DNA of 64,000 nt from Pseudoduganella lutea (lineage in GTDB: Bacteria; Pseudomonadota; Gammaproteobacteria; Burkholderiales; Burkholderiaceae_D): NCBI RefSeq assembly GCF_004209755.1, contig NZ_CP035913.1, forward strand, positions 1,054,001 through 1,118,000, in the 5' to 3' direction. The notes under the pieces were generated by a model. It did not search any database. It was given only the letters and a program-made list of their open reading frames with translations, and was not told the DNA's origin. Positions 23,343 to 32,318 of the stretch are shown here, piece after piece. Position 1 is the first letter of the stretch. Every line of letters starts with the position of its first letter. A program made the position numbers and the translations under genes.

Positions 23343-23957
23343 TCACGTCCCGGCGTGATTCAGGCGCTCAAGCCTTGGCTCCCTGTACGCCCGATCGTCA
23401 TCGCCCCGATCGTCATCAACCCCACCGACATCCGCCCTCGCTGAGTGGGCCCGGTCGGCATCCGCCATCTCGCGCAGCAGGGCCAGCGCGCGCACGTCAT
23501 GCATTTCCAGCGCGCGCTGCAACGTGGCGGCGGTGATGCAGGACTCATCGACGACGGCCAGGAAGTTTTCCTGCGTGGTCTCGAGCATGGCGGATTCGAA
23601 GCCGATGCTGTGGAACATGCCACCCACATCCACGCACAGCTCGCGCAACTGCAGGAGCGTACGCTTGGTCGACTCGATATCGTTGCGCATGCCGCTGTCG
23701 ATGTCGATCAGCTCGGTGCAGGCCTGTTCGTCCTGCGAGAGCCGGGTGATCGTTTGCAGCCAGCCCACGATGCGTTCGGCAATGCGGGAAATGCGCACCG
23801 TTTTGCCGCGCATCATCATGCAGTATTGCAGGCACAGCAGCCATATAGGCACGCGTGCCAGGAACACTGGCAGGCCGGCCCTGCACAGCCATGCTTCGGC
23901 GCACTTGAACCGGCGCAGCATGCCGCCGATACTGGCTAAAAGCGGATCCTGGCGCAT
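23343..23957 (-). CDS. Hypothetical helical protein
   Basis: A 204-residue protein of unknown function. The N-terminus has a hydrophobic stretch with several cysteines (AWLCRAGLPVFLARVPIWLL, then CLQYCMMMRG). The middle is helical (IDSGMRNDIESTKRTLLQL, with CVDVGGMFHSIGFESAML) and the tail is very acidic and repetitive (VGGVDDDRGDDDRAYRE). The ATG at 23957 follows GGGAGAA; an upstream in-frame ATG at 23984 does not. Composition is ordinary for the region. It could be a membrane-associated signalling or chemotaxis-type accessory protein, but no domain is certain. Confidence 0.6.
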   Translation of the reverse strand: MRQDPLLASIGGMLRRFKCAEAWLCRAGLPVFLARVPIWLLCLQYCMMMRGKTVRISRIAERIVGWLQTITRLSQDEQACTELIDIDSGMRNDIESTKRTLLQLRELCVDVGGMFHSIGFESAMLETTQENFLAVVDESCITAATLQRALEMHDVRALALLREMADADRAHSARADVGGVDDDRGDDDRAYREPRLERLNHAGT

Positions 23958-24208
23958 GGAATTCTCCCTGACGTAAGGCAACACACGATGCGTTGCGCAA
24001 TACTCCGCAGTATAGGCAGAGCCGGCAGGGTAATGCTCAGCAGGAGATTTGACGCATCTTAAAAGTCACGGGAAAAAGTCTGCGCGTTTGCTCCCGCGCG
24101 AGGCACATGCCGCAAAAGTGTTATCGGCAGTGCAAAATCGCGCATGTGCCGAGGGATGGACCGGCGATCCGACAGGGCCGGCATCGCGCCGGCCCGCCGT
24201 TCAACGGC

Positions 24209-24829
24209 TTACGACTTGCCGCTGTCCTTGCCCAGCGAGCGCGATACCGCGTCCGCCAGCTGGTCGCCATGCGGTCCCTTGGCCGCTTCTTCCATGCTGC
24301 CGACGCGCCGCGCGCTGTCGGACTGCTGGTCGAGGCTGACTTCTTCCGCCACGGCGTAGCGGCCATCTTCCTCACCCTGGCTTGGCAGAAGGCCTTCGGA
24401 GCGCGCACTGTCGTCGCGCTGCGTGTTACCAGACGACGCCGACTGCTTGCCGCCGGCCGGCGCCCCGCCCGCGTTGCCTGCCGACTGCGCGTTGCCTGCC
24501 GACTCGCCCGCCGACTGCGCATTGCCGCCATTTCCTTGCTGCATAGAGCCCATGTGCTCGTCGACAGCGCGGCTGTCCTGGTCGCGCCGGGTGGCACCGA
24601 CACCTTGCGGCACGGGCGCGGCGCCCAGGCCGGGGCCGCCCACCGCATCATCAATGCTGCCCCCCAGGGATTTGCCGGCCCCTTGCGGCGGTGGCGAATT
24701 GTAGTCGGCGCCGTGCGGCACCGGGTCGCCCACGATCTTCTTCACATCCTCGGGCGGCACCGTGTCCGGCAGGTGCGTGTGGATCGGTGGCTGCGCGAGC
24801 CTTTCGCTGTTGTCCTTGTCGTTCTGCAT
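24209..24829 (-). CDS. Low-complexity hydrophilic protein, function unknown
   Basis: A 206-residue protein made largely of Gly, Ser, Gln, Asp and Ala. It includes two NAQSAG repeats (NGGNAQSAGESAGNAQSAG) and a conserved-looking N-terminus, HTHLPDTVPPEDVKKIVGDP. It has no cysteine, no hydrophobic segment and few aromatics. This hydrophilin-like composition recalls desiccation-tolerance or intrinsically disordered stress proteins; that is an inference. GGAGG lies just upstream of the ATG. Single gene, convergent with the unknown gene on its left only in spacing. Confidence 0.65.
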   Translation of the reverse strand: MQNDKDNSERLAQPPIHTHLPDTVPPEDVKKIVGDPVPHGADYNSPPPQGAGKSLGGSIDDAVGGPGLGAAPVPQGVGATRRDQDSRAVDEHMGSMQQGNGGNAQSAGESAGNAQSAGNAGGAPAGGKQSASSGNTQRDDSARSEGLLPSQGEEDGRYAVAEEVSLDQQSDSARRVGSMEEAAKGPHGDQLADAVSRSLGKDSGKS

Positions 24830-24946
24830 GATGCCTCCTGTGTTATACGAAAGTTCATCTTAGCCCAATGGATTTTTTCGCCGCACAGGATTGCCGCGCT
24901 CCAAAATGTGTGGGCGGTGCGGGGCGATCGGCGTTAGAGTCGGCTC

Positions 24947-26338
24947 ATGAGTTTGATTTCCGCCCTGCCGGCCGTGCCAGCGGTAATCCACCCTGTCACG
25001 GACTGGCCCTACCTTGAAATGCTGACCCGCTTTGCGCTGGCGCTGGCGCTCGGGCTGCTGATCGGCCTGGAACGGGAACGGCGCAAGAAGGAAGCGGGCC
25101 TGCGCACCTTCGGCTTCATCGCGGTACTCGGTGCCGTCGGCGCGTCGCTGGGCGATACCTATGCCTATATCGTGCTGTGCCTGACCGGGCTGCTGACCAT
25201 CTTCCTCAACCTGCAGGACATGCGCACCCACGAGGGCACGGAGCTGACCACGTCCGCCGCCATGCTGGTCACCTGCGTGGCCGGCATCATGTGCGGCAAG
25301 GGCCACACGCTGACGCCGGCCGCGATCATGGTGTCATCGACCGCGCTGCTCGCATGGAAGGACATCCTGCAAGGCTTCTCGATCGGCCTCACCGAGCGCG
25401 AGCTGCGCTCCGCGCTGCTGCTGGCGATCCTGGCGATCGTCATCTATCCCGCCCTGCCCACCGGGAGCATCGGGCCGATGGGCCTGATCCAGCCGCGCGC
25501 GGCCTGGGCCACGGTGATCCTCATCGCCGGCATCGGCTTCGTCAACTACGTGCTGTGGAAGGCATTCGGCGCGCGCGGCGTGACGATCGCCGGTTTCCTC
25601 GGCGGCCTGGTCAACAGCAGCGTGACGGTCAACGAACTGGCCTCGCGCGTCAGCGCGAGCGCGGTGGGCGCGGTCGCGGCGGCGGCCTATCGCGGCATCC
25701 TGCTGGCCACCGTGGCCATGGTGATGCGCAACGCCGTGATCCTGGCGCTGCTGGCCCCCGCCGTGGCGGTGGCCGGGATCGGCGCGTTCGCCGCGATGCT
25801 GGCGGCCACGGCTTTCTTCGTGTTCGTGCGGCGCCACCCGTCCGAATCCGCAACGCAGGCGGCCGACACGGAAGAAAACCAGATCGTGCTGCCGTTCTCG
25901 TTGTGGAGCGCGCTGAAATACGGCCTGATCTTCCTGGTGCTGCACATCGTTGGCGTGCTCACGCAAAAGTACTTCGGCAACGTGGGCTTCTACGTGGTGA
26001 GCGTGATCGGCGGCACCGTGTCGAGCGCCAGCGCCGTGGCCGCGGCGGCCAGCCTGGCGGCCGAGGGCAAGCTCGCCCTCGACGTGGCGGCCACGGGCGC
26101 GATTCTCGCATCGCTGGCCAGCGTGGCGATCAACCTGCCGTTCGTGCTGCGCGTGCCGAACCGCCGCTTCGTGCTGTCGATTGCCGTGGCGATGGGCGTG
26201 ATTGCCACCGTGGGCCTGGCCGGGCTCCTGCTGGGCGAGCCGCTCGCCCGCTTCGTGACGGAGCACTTGCCCGAACTGACCACGCTCCAGCCTGCGCCGT
26301 TTGCCACCCGCCGCACGGCCGGCCTCGCCCTGCCGTGA
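24947..26338 (+). CDS. MgtC/SapB family membrane protein with DUF4010 domain
   Basis: A 463-residue polytopic membrane protein. The N-terminal MgtC/SapB domain (about residues 20-150) shows the LGLLIGLERERR motif and the GLRTFGFIAVLGAVGA segment. The C-terminal DUF4010 domain (about 180-400) is highly hydrophobic and includes GFLGGLVNSSVTVNELA and GGTVSSASAVAAAASLA. Members of this two-domain family are uncharacterised; MgtC itself modulates F-type ATP synthase under Mg2+ limitation. No Mg2+ riboswitch is evident upstream. Monocistronic. Confidence 0.88.
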   Translation: MSLISALPAVPAVIHPVTDWPYLEMLTRFALALALGLLIGLERERRKKEAGLRTFGFIAVLGAVGASLGDTYAYIVLCLTGLLTIFLNLQDMRTHEGTELTTSAAMLVTCVAGIMCGKGHTLTPAAIMVSSTALLAWKDILQGFSIGLTERELRSALLLAILAIVIYPALPTGSIGPMGLIQPRAAWATVILIAGIGFVNYVLWKAFGARGVTIAGFLGGLVNSSVTVNELASRVSASAVGAVAAAAYRGILLATVAMVMRNAVILALLAPAVAVAGIGAFAAMLAATAFFVFVRRHPSESATQAADTEENQIVLPFSLWSALKYGLIFLVLHIVGVLTQKYFGNVGFYVVSVIGGTVSSASAVAAAASLAAEGKLALDVAATGAILASLASVAINLPFVLRVPNRRFVLSIAVAMGVIATVGLAGLLLGEPLARFVTEHLPELTTLQPAPFATRRTAGLALP

Positions 26339-26442
26339 AGCAGGACGGCATTGACTGCCGACAAGTCTGTTAAATCGCTGCTCGCGGTCGCCGCAAAGCC
26401 GTCCTAGACTGAAAATCTCATGCCACGTTCGCGGAGGTTGCC

Positions 26443-27048
26443 ATGCTGTCGAGACCGATCCTGGGACAGTTTCTCTGTGCTGCCACGCTGGTCGCATGCG
26501 CCCTTCCCGGCCATGCCGCGACCTGGACCTTCGCGTACCAGGGCTTCCACCATTCGGTCACGGGCGCGTTCATCCCGGACCGCAAGCTGACCGGCAGCTT
26601 TGCCGCCCACGACAGCGATGGCGACGGCGCCATCGTCAGGGCCGAGGTCCTCTCCTTCATGCTGGAAGGCTATGATTTCGTGGCCTGCGAAAGCCAGAGC
26701 AACGCGTACTGGCACTGCGGCATGGAGTCTTTTTCCTACGCGGCCGGCGTGCTGTCCTTTTCCGCCGGCCAGGGCGGCAGCGACCCGGAAGGATGGGTGG
26801 GCGGCGGCCACTACTATATTTCCGGCGACCGCGAGTTCGGTTTCAGCTACCGGCCGGGCAGTTTCGACGAGTGGGCGTATTCGTGGACGCCCGAAACGAC
26901 GTTCACGATTTCAGCCGTGCCGGCGCCGGCCGCGTGGGCGCTCTTCCTGGCCGGCCTGCCCGTCTCGGCGGGCGCCGCATGCATGGCCCGGCGTGCACAA
27001 CGGCGCGCGGCGACGTTCCGGTTGTCCGGTGCGGGGGCGTCCGTGTAA
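26443..27048 (+). CDS. PEP-CTERM-like sorted exoprotein
   Basis: A 201-residue secreted protein. It has a signal peptide ending in LPGHAA and a beta-rich mature part with an EF-hand-like loop (HDSDGDGAIVRAEVLSF). A C-terminal sorting signal, VPAPAAWALFLAGLP, is followed by a hydrophobic helix and a basic tail (ARRAQRR). The motif is the V-P-A-P variant of PEP-CTERM, which exosortase (EpsH/XrtA-like, not in this window) would cleave. Two cysteines (VACESQ, WHCGME) may pair. Role unknown; such proteins belong to biofilm or exopolysaccharide matrices. Confidence 0.75.
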   Translation: MLSRPILGQFLCAATLVACALPGHAATWTFAYQGFHHSVTGAFIPDRKLTGSFAAHDSDGDGAIVRAEVLSFMLEGYDFVACESQSNAYWHCGMESFSYAAGVLSFSAGQGGSDPEGWVGGGHYYISGDREFGFSYRPGSFDEWAYSWTPETTFTISAVPAPAAWALFLAGLPVSAGAACMARRAQRRAATFRLSGAGASV

Positions 27049-27069
27049 GCTGGCGGCTGGAGGTGAGCC

Positions 27070-27315
27070 ATGCAGAATGAACGTCGAACCCAGCCGAACG
27101 AACCGGTGGCCGAAGCCGTCGACGCCACCGTGGAACTGATGCCGAACATCAGCCGCTACCAGGCCGCGCTGGTGATGGCGCGCGACGGCGTGCCGAAGCA
27201 GGTCATCCGCCGGGTGCTCGACGAGCCCGAACAGCGCCGCGCGACCGACCGGCGTGAGGCGCACGAGGCCCACGATTGCGAGAGCGAACCCACGGGCGAC
27301 AAGCCCGCTTCCTGA
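27070..27315 (+). CDS. Hypothetical 81-residue cytoplasmic protein
   Basis: A small charged protein without signal or membrane segment. The middle (VELMPNISRYQAALVMARDGVPKQVIRRVL) looks like a compact helical fold. The C-terminal half is Arg/Glu/Asp-rich and probably disordered. A GGAGG site precedes the ATG. Twenty-one bases separate it from the PEP-CTERM-like gene, so co-transcription is possible. A hairpin lies between it and the convergent RTX gene. Family not recognised. Confidence 0.6.
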   Translation: MQNERRTQPNEPVAEAVDATVELMPNISRYQAALVMARDGVPKQVIRRVLDEPEQRRATDRREAHEAHDCESEPTGDKPAS

Positions 27316-27472
27316 TCGCTGCCTGATCGCTACCTTTCGCGCCGCTGCTGCTCGTAGCGGCACGCTCCCAGGCACCTGCTGCCGTGACCATCAATGGCGC
27401 GTTTTGCCAGTGCCGGCGCGTTCCCGTTCGATTACGCCGGCATGTGCGCCGGCGCGGAACGTGATGGAGGCA

Positions 27473-27503
27473 GCGGGCACGGCCAGCGCCGTGCCCGCCT
27501 TTG
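27473..27503 (+). terminator. Terminator between convergent genes
   Basis: Perfect 10-bp stem GCGGGCACGG/CCGTGCCCGC with a six-base loop followed by CTTTGCTT, about 160 bases after the 27315 stop and next to the stop of the leftward RTX gene. Confidence 0.65.
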
Positions 27504-27504
27504 C

Positions 27505-29880
27505 TTACGCGATGTCGGCGCTGCCGAAGCTGAAATCGCCCAGCGTCGTTTCCTTCACGCCCGTCAGGGTTGCCAGCAGCACCAGTTCACCCGCGGACAC
27601 GGTGGCATCCGTGTCGGCCGACTCGAACAGGAACACGCCGGTCGAGGTGCCGTTATCCACCACGAACAGCCTGGTATCGCCTTCGGCATAAGCGGCTTTC
27701 GCAGTACCGATCACGGCGGCGGCGTCCGCGGCGGTCAATGTCTTGGCATTGTCGGACACGATCATCACGTCACCAGCCTCGACGATCATGTCGCCATCGC
27801 CCACGGGCTTGCCGTGCACATTCACCACCACGCGATCGACACCCGACTTGAAGTCGGCAATGGTGTCCGCCCCGTCTTGCCAGATGAAGAAATCATCGCT
27901 GCCGGTACCACCGGTGAGCGTATCGGCACCGCCCCAGCCGTTCAGCGAGTCGTCGCCGCCGCCACCGAGCAGCTTGTCGTTGCCCGTCCAGCCGCCGATG
28001 TCGTTGTCCAGGTCATTGCCCGTGCCCTGAAAGTCACCCGTGCCACGGAAGCCAAGCGCTTCGATACCGGTACCGAGACGGTAGATTGCCGTCGACGTGA
28101 AGACCCAATCGTAGCCTGCCGTGTCCACGACCTTGTCGCCGGCGTTGTCGACCTGGTAGGTGTCGTCGCCGGCGCCGCCGATCATCGTGTCCGCACCTTC
28201 GAGTCCATTGAGGAAGTTATCCCCGGCATTGCCGGTCAGCGTGTTGTTCAGGCCATTGCCCCGGCCTTCCAGCGCGTCGCCCGTCAGTTCCAGTTTCTCG
28301 ATGTTGGCGCCCAGCGTGAAGTCGACGGCGGCCCGCACGGTATCGGTGCCGCCCTTCGCCACTTCGGTGATCGAAACGGCATCATGCGCGACCAGGTAGA
28401 CATCGTCGCCGGCACCGCCGGCCAGGATGTCGCCGTCCTTCGTACTGGCAAGCGTGTCCTTGCCGGACGAGACCATGTTGAATTGCACGTCCGCCAGCGA
28501 CTGGTATTTGCCATCGAACCAGAACGATTCCACATTGCGCACCAGCACGGTATCGCCCGTGATCTTGCTGGTCAGGCGCAGGTCGGTGGCGTTGACGCGG
28601 ACTTTTTCGTAATCGGCCAGCGTGCCGTCCAGGTGAAGGTGGTCATTGCCGGCGCCGCCGTCCACCGTGTCGCTGCCGCTCCCGGGCATCAGGTGATCGT
28701 CGCCCAGGCCACCCGACAGGCTGTCATTGCCGGCACGGCCATTCAGCGAATCGCTGCCGTCATTGCCGCTCAGCTTGTCATTGCCATCCGCGCCCTGCAG
28801 GAAGTTGTCGAGGGCATTGCCGATGCCGGTGAAATTGCCCTTGAAACCATCGGGCCCGGACGCGATCACCTGCTCCACCCCGGCCCCGAGCGTGTAGCTG
28901 GACAGCGACGTATACACGGTATCGACGCCCTTGTCCGCGACATTCTCGACGACCACGTCGCCCTTGTCGTCGACGACATAGGCGTCGTCGCCCGCGCCGC
29001 CGGCCATCGCGTCCTTGCCGGCACGGCCATCGAGCAGGTTGGCGCCGGCGTTGCCGGTCAAAACATTGTCCAGCGCATTGCCGTAGCCGTTCGTATTGCC
29101 GGTGCCGGTCAGGATGAGGTTTTCGATGTTGTTGCCAAGGGTGTACGTGCGATCGGCCTCGACAATATCCTTGCCTCCCTTGGCGGTCTCGATGATGGCA
29201 ACGTCATCGTGGCGCACCACGTAGAGATCGTCGCCAGTGCCCGCTTCCAGCGTCGTATTGTGCGCGGATGAATTGACCTTGTCGTTCCACGGGGAAGGCG
29301 TGCCAGGCAGTACGTCGGCCAGCGAATAAACCACCTTGTTGAACGAAATGAATTCGACATCCTGCGCCTCGATCACGGCGCCGGTAACGGTGCTGGTCAG
29401 CCGCACGCTCGTGGCGCCGGTGCGCACGCGCGTGTAGTTTCCGAACGCTTCGGAAACGAGCAACGAGTCTTCGCCCGCCCCGCCCTGCACCATGGCGCTG
29501 CCAGCGACCATGATGAGCCGGTCGTCCCCCGAGCCGCCCAGCAGGGTGTCGTTGCCATTGATGCCCCACAGCGTGTCATTGCCATTGCCGCCATCGAGCT
29601 TGTCGTTGCCGATACCGCCCACGATCTGGTTTGCGGATGCGTTACCGACAAGCGTGGCGCCGTCCGTGCCCTGGTAATACAGGTTCTCCACGTTGGCCGC
29701 CAGGGTGTAGCTGACCAGCGCGGTGAGCACCGAGTCGTTGCCTTCGCCTGCCTTTTCCCTGATCGTCACGCCTTTGGCGGAGACATCGTAGAGATCGTCG
29801 CCGTTGCGGCCGACGAGAATATCGCCCGGCTTGTCGCCCGCCAGCCGGTTAGCGCCATTGGTACCCTGTTTGATTGCCAT
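27505..29880 (-). CDS. RTX-type calcium-binding repeat protein, probably type I secreted
   Basis: A 791-residue protein with no signal peptide, made of haemolysin-type nonapeptide repeats (GGxGxDxLx). Clear blocks are GNDKLDGGNGNDTLWG, GGAGDDAYVVDDKGD, GNDGSDSLNGRAGNDSLSGG and GGGGDDSLNGWGGADTLTGG. They alternate with strand-rich DxxxxGIDTVYTSLSSYTL-like units that recur about five times. The C-terminal 100 residues are less repetitive and end in FSFGSADIA, a plausible type I secretion signal. Repeats bind Ca2+ and fold outside the cell. No catalytic domain is visible, so it may be a surface-layer or adhesin-like protein. No ABC exporter is encoded nearby. Confidence 0.85.
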   Translation of the reverse strand: MAIKQGTNGANRLAGDKPGDILVGRNGDDLYDVSAKGVTIREKAGEGNDSVLTALVSYTLAANVENLYYQGTDGATLVGNASANQIVGGIGNDKLDGGNGNDTLWGINGNDTLLGGSGDDRLIMVAGSAMVQGGAGEDSLLVSEAFGNYTRVRTGATSVRLTSTVTGAVIEAQDVEFISFNKVVYSLADVLPGTPSPWNDKVNSSAHNTTLEAGTGDDLYVVRHDDVAIIETAKGGKDIVEADRTYTLGNNIENLILTGTGNTNGYGNALDNVLTGNAGANLLDGRAGKDAMAGGAGDDAYVVDDKGDVVVENVADKGVDTVYTSLSSYTLGAGVEQVIASGPDGFKGNFTGIGNALDNFLQGADGNDKLSGNDGSDSLNGRAGNDSLSGGLGDDHLMPGSGSDTVDGGAGNDHLHLDGTLADYEKVRVNATDLRLTSKITGDTVLVRNVESFWFDGKYQSLADVQFNMVSSGKDTLASTKDGDILAGGAGDDVYLVAHDAVSITEVAKGGTDTVRAAVDFTLGANIEKLELTGDALEGRGNGLNNTLTGNAGDNFLNGLEGADTMIGGAGDDTYQVDNAGDKVVDTAGYDWVFTSTAIYRLGTGIEALGFRGTGDFQGTGNDLDNDIGGWTGNDKLLGGGGDDSLNGWGGADTLTGGTGSDDFFIWQDGADTIADFKSGVDRVVVNVHGKPVGDGDMIVEAGDVMIVSDNAKTLTAADAAAVIGTAKAAYAEGDTRLFVVDNGTSTGVFLFESADTDATVSAGELVLLATLTGVKETTLGDFSFGSADIA

Positions 29881-29989
29881 CTTTTCCCTAAGTTATGGAT
29901 ATTATAAGGATATAGATGATAGCAACTTTTGTTATTCAAAGATAACTATTTAATGGCAATTTTCCAGGGTATCTCCGGATTTCGGTTTC

Positions 29990-30613
29990 TCAGGAGGTGA
30001 GGCGGGTAAAAGCCTCGCGGGCTGCCAGACCGCCGCCCGTGATGAGCACACCGAAATACACGATGGTGGCAACATTGCTGATATAGCCCAGCAATACGCA
30101 CACGCCATCGCGTTGAAGAAGGCCGATCGCCAGGAACAGGACCGCGACGGCGGGAATGGTGTTACTGAACGGAATCATGCCGAACGGCATCATCAACAGC
30201 ACGGCACCCAGGATCAGCGACGCATCGTTCATGCGCTCGACAGGCCCTTTTGCCACCAGCCAGCTGATACGGTTCGGGCGGCTCACGCGTTCGATCTTCT
30301 GCAGCCAGGGCAAGGCCTTGCGCAGCACCGGCCGCAGCTTTCTCGTGCCGATCGTCTTGTGCTTCAACCGGGCGGGAATCCACAGCTCGCGCTGGAACAG
30401 ACGGCTCAGGCCGATCAACAGGATCGCCGCGCCGAACACGGTGCTGACACCGGGAATCGACACGGGAATCAGGAACACGAGCGTGAGCAGCGCGGTCAGG
30501 AGCAGCAGACCGTCGTCGCCGACACGGTGTATCAGTTCGCTCAGCGTGATGCCGGTGGGCGGCAGGGAGCGGACCAGCGCGCGGATTCGCTGTGAGATGG
30601 AGTCACTTTGCAT
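29990..30613 (-). CDS. ExoD family exopolysaccharide synthesis membrane protein
   Basis: A 207-residue inner-membrane protein matching ExoD. It has a soluble start (SQRIRALVRSLPPTGITLSELI), then GDDGLLLLTALLTLVFLIPVSIPGVSTVFG, a basic loop with the conserved LWIPARLKHKTI, and a C-terminal pair of helices. ExoD affects exopolysaccharide production and alkaline resistance in Rhizobium; its mechanism is unknown. The ATG at 30613 fits the family N-terminus better than an upstream frame starting at 30670. An AT-rich gap of about 110 bases lies between it and the RTX gene upstream, so read-through from that gene is possible. Confidence 0.85.
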   Translation of the reverse strand: MQSDSISQRIRALVRSLPPTGITLSELIHRVGDDGLLLLTALLTLVFLIPVSIPGVSTVFGAAILLIGLSRLFQRELWIPARLKHKTIGTRKLRPVLRKALPWLQKIERVSRPNRISWLVAKGPVERMNDASLILGAVLLMMPFGMIPFSNTIPAVAVLFLAIGLLQRDGVCVLLGYISNVATIVYFGVLITGGGLAAREAFTRLTS

Positions 30614-30820
30614 TGCGTATTCTTCATTTGGTTGGTGGATTCCGGCGGATGCCGATCGGGGCTCGCGCACCGCTGGCGCGGCGCTGCGACAGTATAGCGA
30701 CCGGACTGCGCAGTGGACACCCGTCAGTCGGTGAATAACGGTATCTTTTGATGCCGGTACGGGCCGCCGGCACCGTACCGGCTTGCTGTATCATCCCGAC
30801 CCTGTTCAAGAAAGCCCCAT

Positions 30821-31456
30821 ATGCTCATCATCACCATCAAACAGGGTAAGGAAAAAGGCCTGCTGGCCGGCGACCCATGGATCTACGCCTCCGCCGTCGA
30901 AAAAGTCGACGGCAAGCCGCAGGAGCGCAACAAACCCGGCGCCACGGCGATCGTGCAGTCGTCATCGCGCCAGTTCCTGGCCCGGGCGGCCTACAACGCC
31001 AAGTCGCAGATCGTGGCCCGCGTGTGGACACTGCGCGAAGACGAGCCGGTCGACCACGCCATGATGAAGCGGCGCGTGCAGGCCGCCGTGGAACGCCGTG
31101 CCCAGGCGCTGCGTGGCGCCGATCCGCTGGCACTGGTGCAACTGGTCGATGGCGAGAAGGACGGCCTGCCGGGCTTGCTGGTGCACAGTTATGGCGGCCC
31201 CACCGGATACCTGGTGTGCCAGTTCAATGCCGGGGCGGTCGACCTGTGGAAGGTGGCCGTGGTACAGGCGCTGCTGAAGGTAACGGAATGCCCCAACGTG
31301 TATGAACGGTGCGACGCGCTCGTGCGCAAGGGGGAAGGATTGCCTGTCTTCGCCCGCGCGCTGGCCGGGGTGGAACCGCCGCAACGCCTGATGGTCAAGG
31401 ATGGAAACCGGGTCGTCCCGATGGATATCCGGACTGGTTTCATCTACCCGCGGTAA
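30821..31456 (+). CDS. Truncated RlmI-like protein: PUA and middle domains without the methyltransferase
   Basis: The 211 residues align with the N-terminal half of RlmI, the 23S rRNA m5C1962 methyltransferase (usually about 390-400 residues). Visible are a PUA domain (KGLLAGDPWIYASAVEKVDG through FLARAAYNAKSQIVARVWT) and the middle domain (LVQLVDGEKDGLPGLLVHSY, then VYERCDALVRKGEGLP). The protein stops at VPMDIRTGFIYPR, where RlmI continues TGxYLDQRDxR into the SAM-binding Rossmann domain. None of the 190 bases downstream encodes that domain in any frame. Either a decayed gene or a standalone RNA-binding remnant; a methyltransferase it cannot be. Confidence 0.75.
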   Translation: MLIITIKQGKEKGLLAGDPWIYASAVEKVDGKPQERNKPGATAIVQSSSRQFLARAAYNAKSQIVARVWTLREDEPVDHAMMKRRVQAAVERRAQALRGADPLALVQLVDGEKDGLPGLLVHSYGGPTGYLVCQFNAGAVDLWKVAVVQALLKVTECPNVYERCDALVRKGEGLPVFARALAGVEPPQRLMVKDGNRVVPMDIRTGFIYPR

Positions 31457-31649
31457 CGACCGGTCGCTTTGCCACGGCACGAAAAAGTTTCAAAAAAATA
31501 TTTTCATTTTGTTACCGTTCGTGAGAATCCGGATGAATCTCGCGCGCTATATTCCCGCCGGGTGTGGCGGCCTGCGCTGCCCGCCGGCACAGGAGCCGGC
31601 AAGCATCCACGACATCTTGCCTTCAAACTCCAGGACAATCGGGAATAAA

Positions 31650-32171
31650 ATGATCAAGCATCGACTTTTCAACCGTATCGCCGCTGTTTTCGCCGGACTC
31701 GTCGTGGCTTCCGCCAGCCATGCAGGAACATTCTCGGACTCCTTGCCGGAATTTAGTGGAACCGGTGCCAATGGCGTCGAAACCGTCGGTATGTTCACCT
31801 TCAGCGTTCCAGCCAACGAAACAATCCTCTCCGCCCGGATCGACGGCACATTCGGTAACAGCGAGATCACTTCGACATCCGTGCATTCGGTCTATGCGGA
31901 TGGCATCCTGATCGCCAGCTGCGCGGATATGGCATCGTTCTGCTGGTCCACGGGGCCCGAGGCCTGGAGCTACAGCTTCAGCGGTGCGGAACTGGGCATC
32001 TTTGCCGACGGCCAGGTCGTGATCACCACCGACCAGACCGATTGCTGCACGGTCCGCCTTGGCGCAATGACCTTGACGGGCGTTACCGCGGCAGTGCCGG
32101 AACCAGGCACCTATGCGATGCTGCTTGCGGGCCTCGGCCTGCTGACCGCCGTGAAGCGCCGCAAGGCTTGA
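31650..32171 (+). CDS. PEP-CTERM sorting domain protein
   Basis: A 173-residue secreted protein with a signal peptide ending in ASASHA and a beta-sandwich-like mature part. A canonical C-terminal sorting signal (VPEPGTYAMLLAGLGLLTAV, then KRRKA) is present. Two close cysteine pairs (SCADMASFC and DCC) may form disulphides. It would be exported by Sec, processed by an exosortase and released to the surface or matrix. The ATG at 31650 follows a poor GGGAAT site after an AT-rich 190-base leader. An independent terminator follows the stop. Confidence 0.88.
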   Translation: MIKHRLFNRIAAVFAGLVVASASHAGTFSDSLPEFSGTGANGVETVGMFTFSVPANETILSARIDGTFGNSEITSTSVHSVYADGILIASCADMASFCWSTGPEAWSYSFSGAELGIFADGQVVITTDQTDCCTVRLGAMTLTGVTAAVPEPGTYAMLLAGLGLLTAVKRRKA

Positions 32172-32190
32172 TGACGCGGCGTTGAATCGA

Positions 32191-32229
32191 CGCCCCGCAT
32201 GCCGGGCCAGGCTTGCGGGGCGATCTTTT
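32191..32229 (+). terminator. Rho-independent terminator
   Basis: Stem CGCCCCGCA/TGCGGGGCG with a 14-base loop, followed by ATCTTTTCC, 20 bases after the PEP-CTERM stop. Confidence 0.75.
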
Positions 32230-32318
32230 CCGGACCGGCGCGGGGAAACGATAGAATCCCTTCCCCGGCTTCAGGAAACAAGGTGCCGGCGACGATCAAT
32301 TCTCATCGCAGGCATGTC

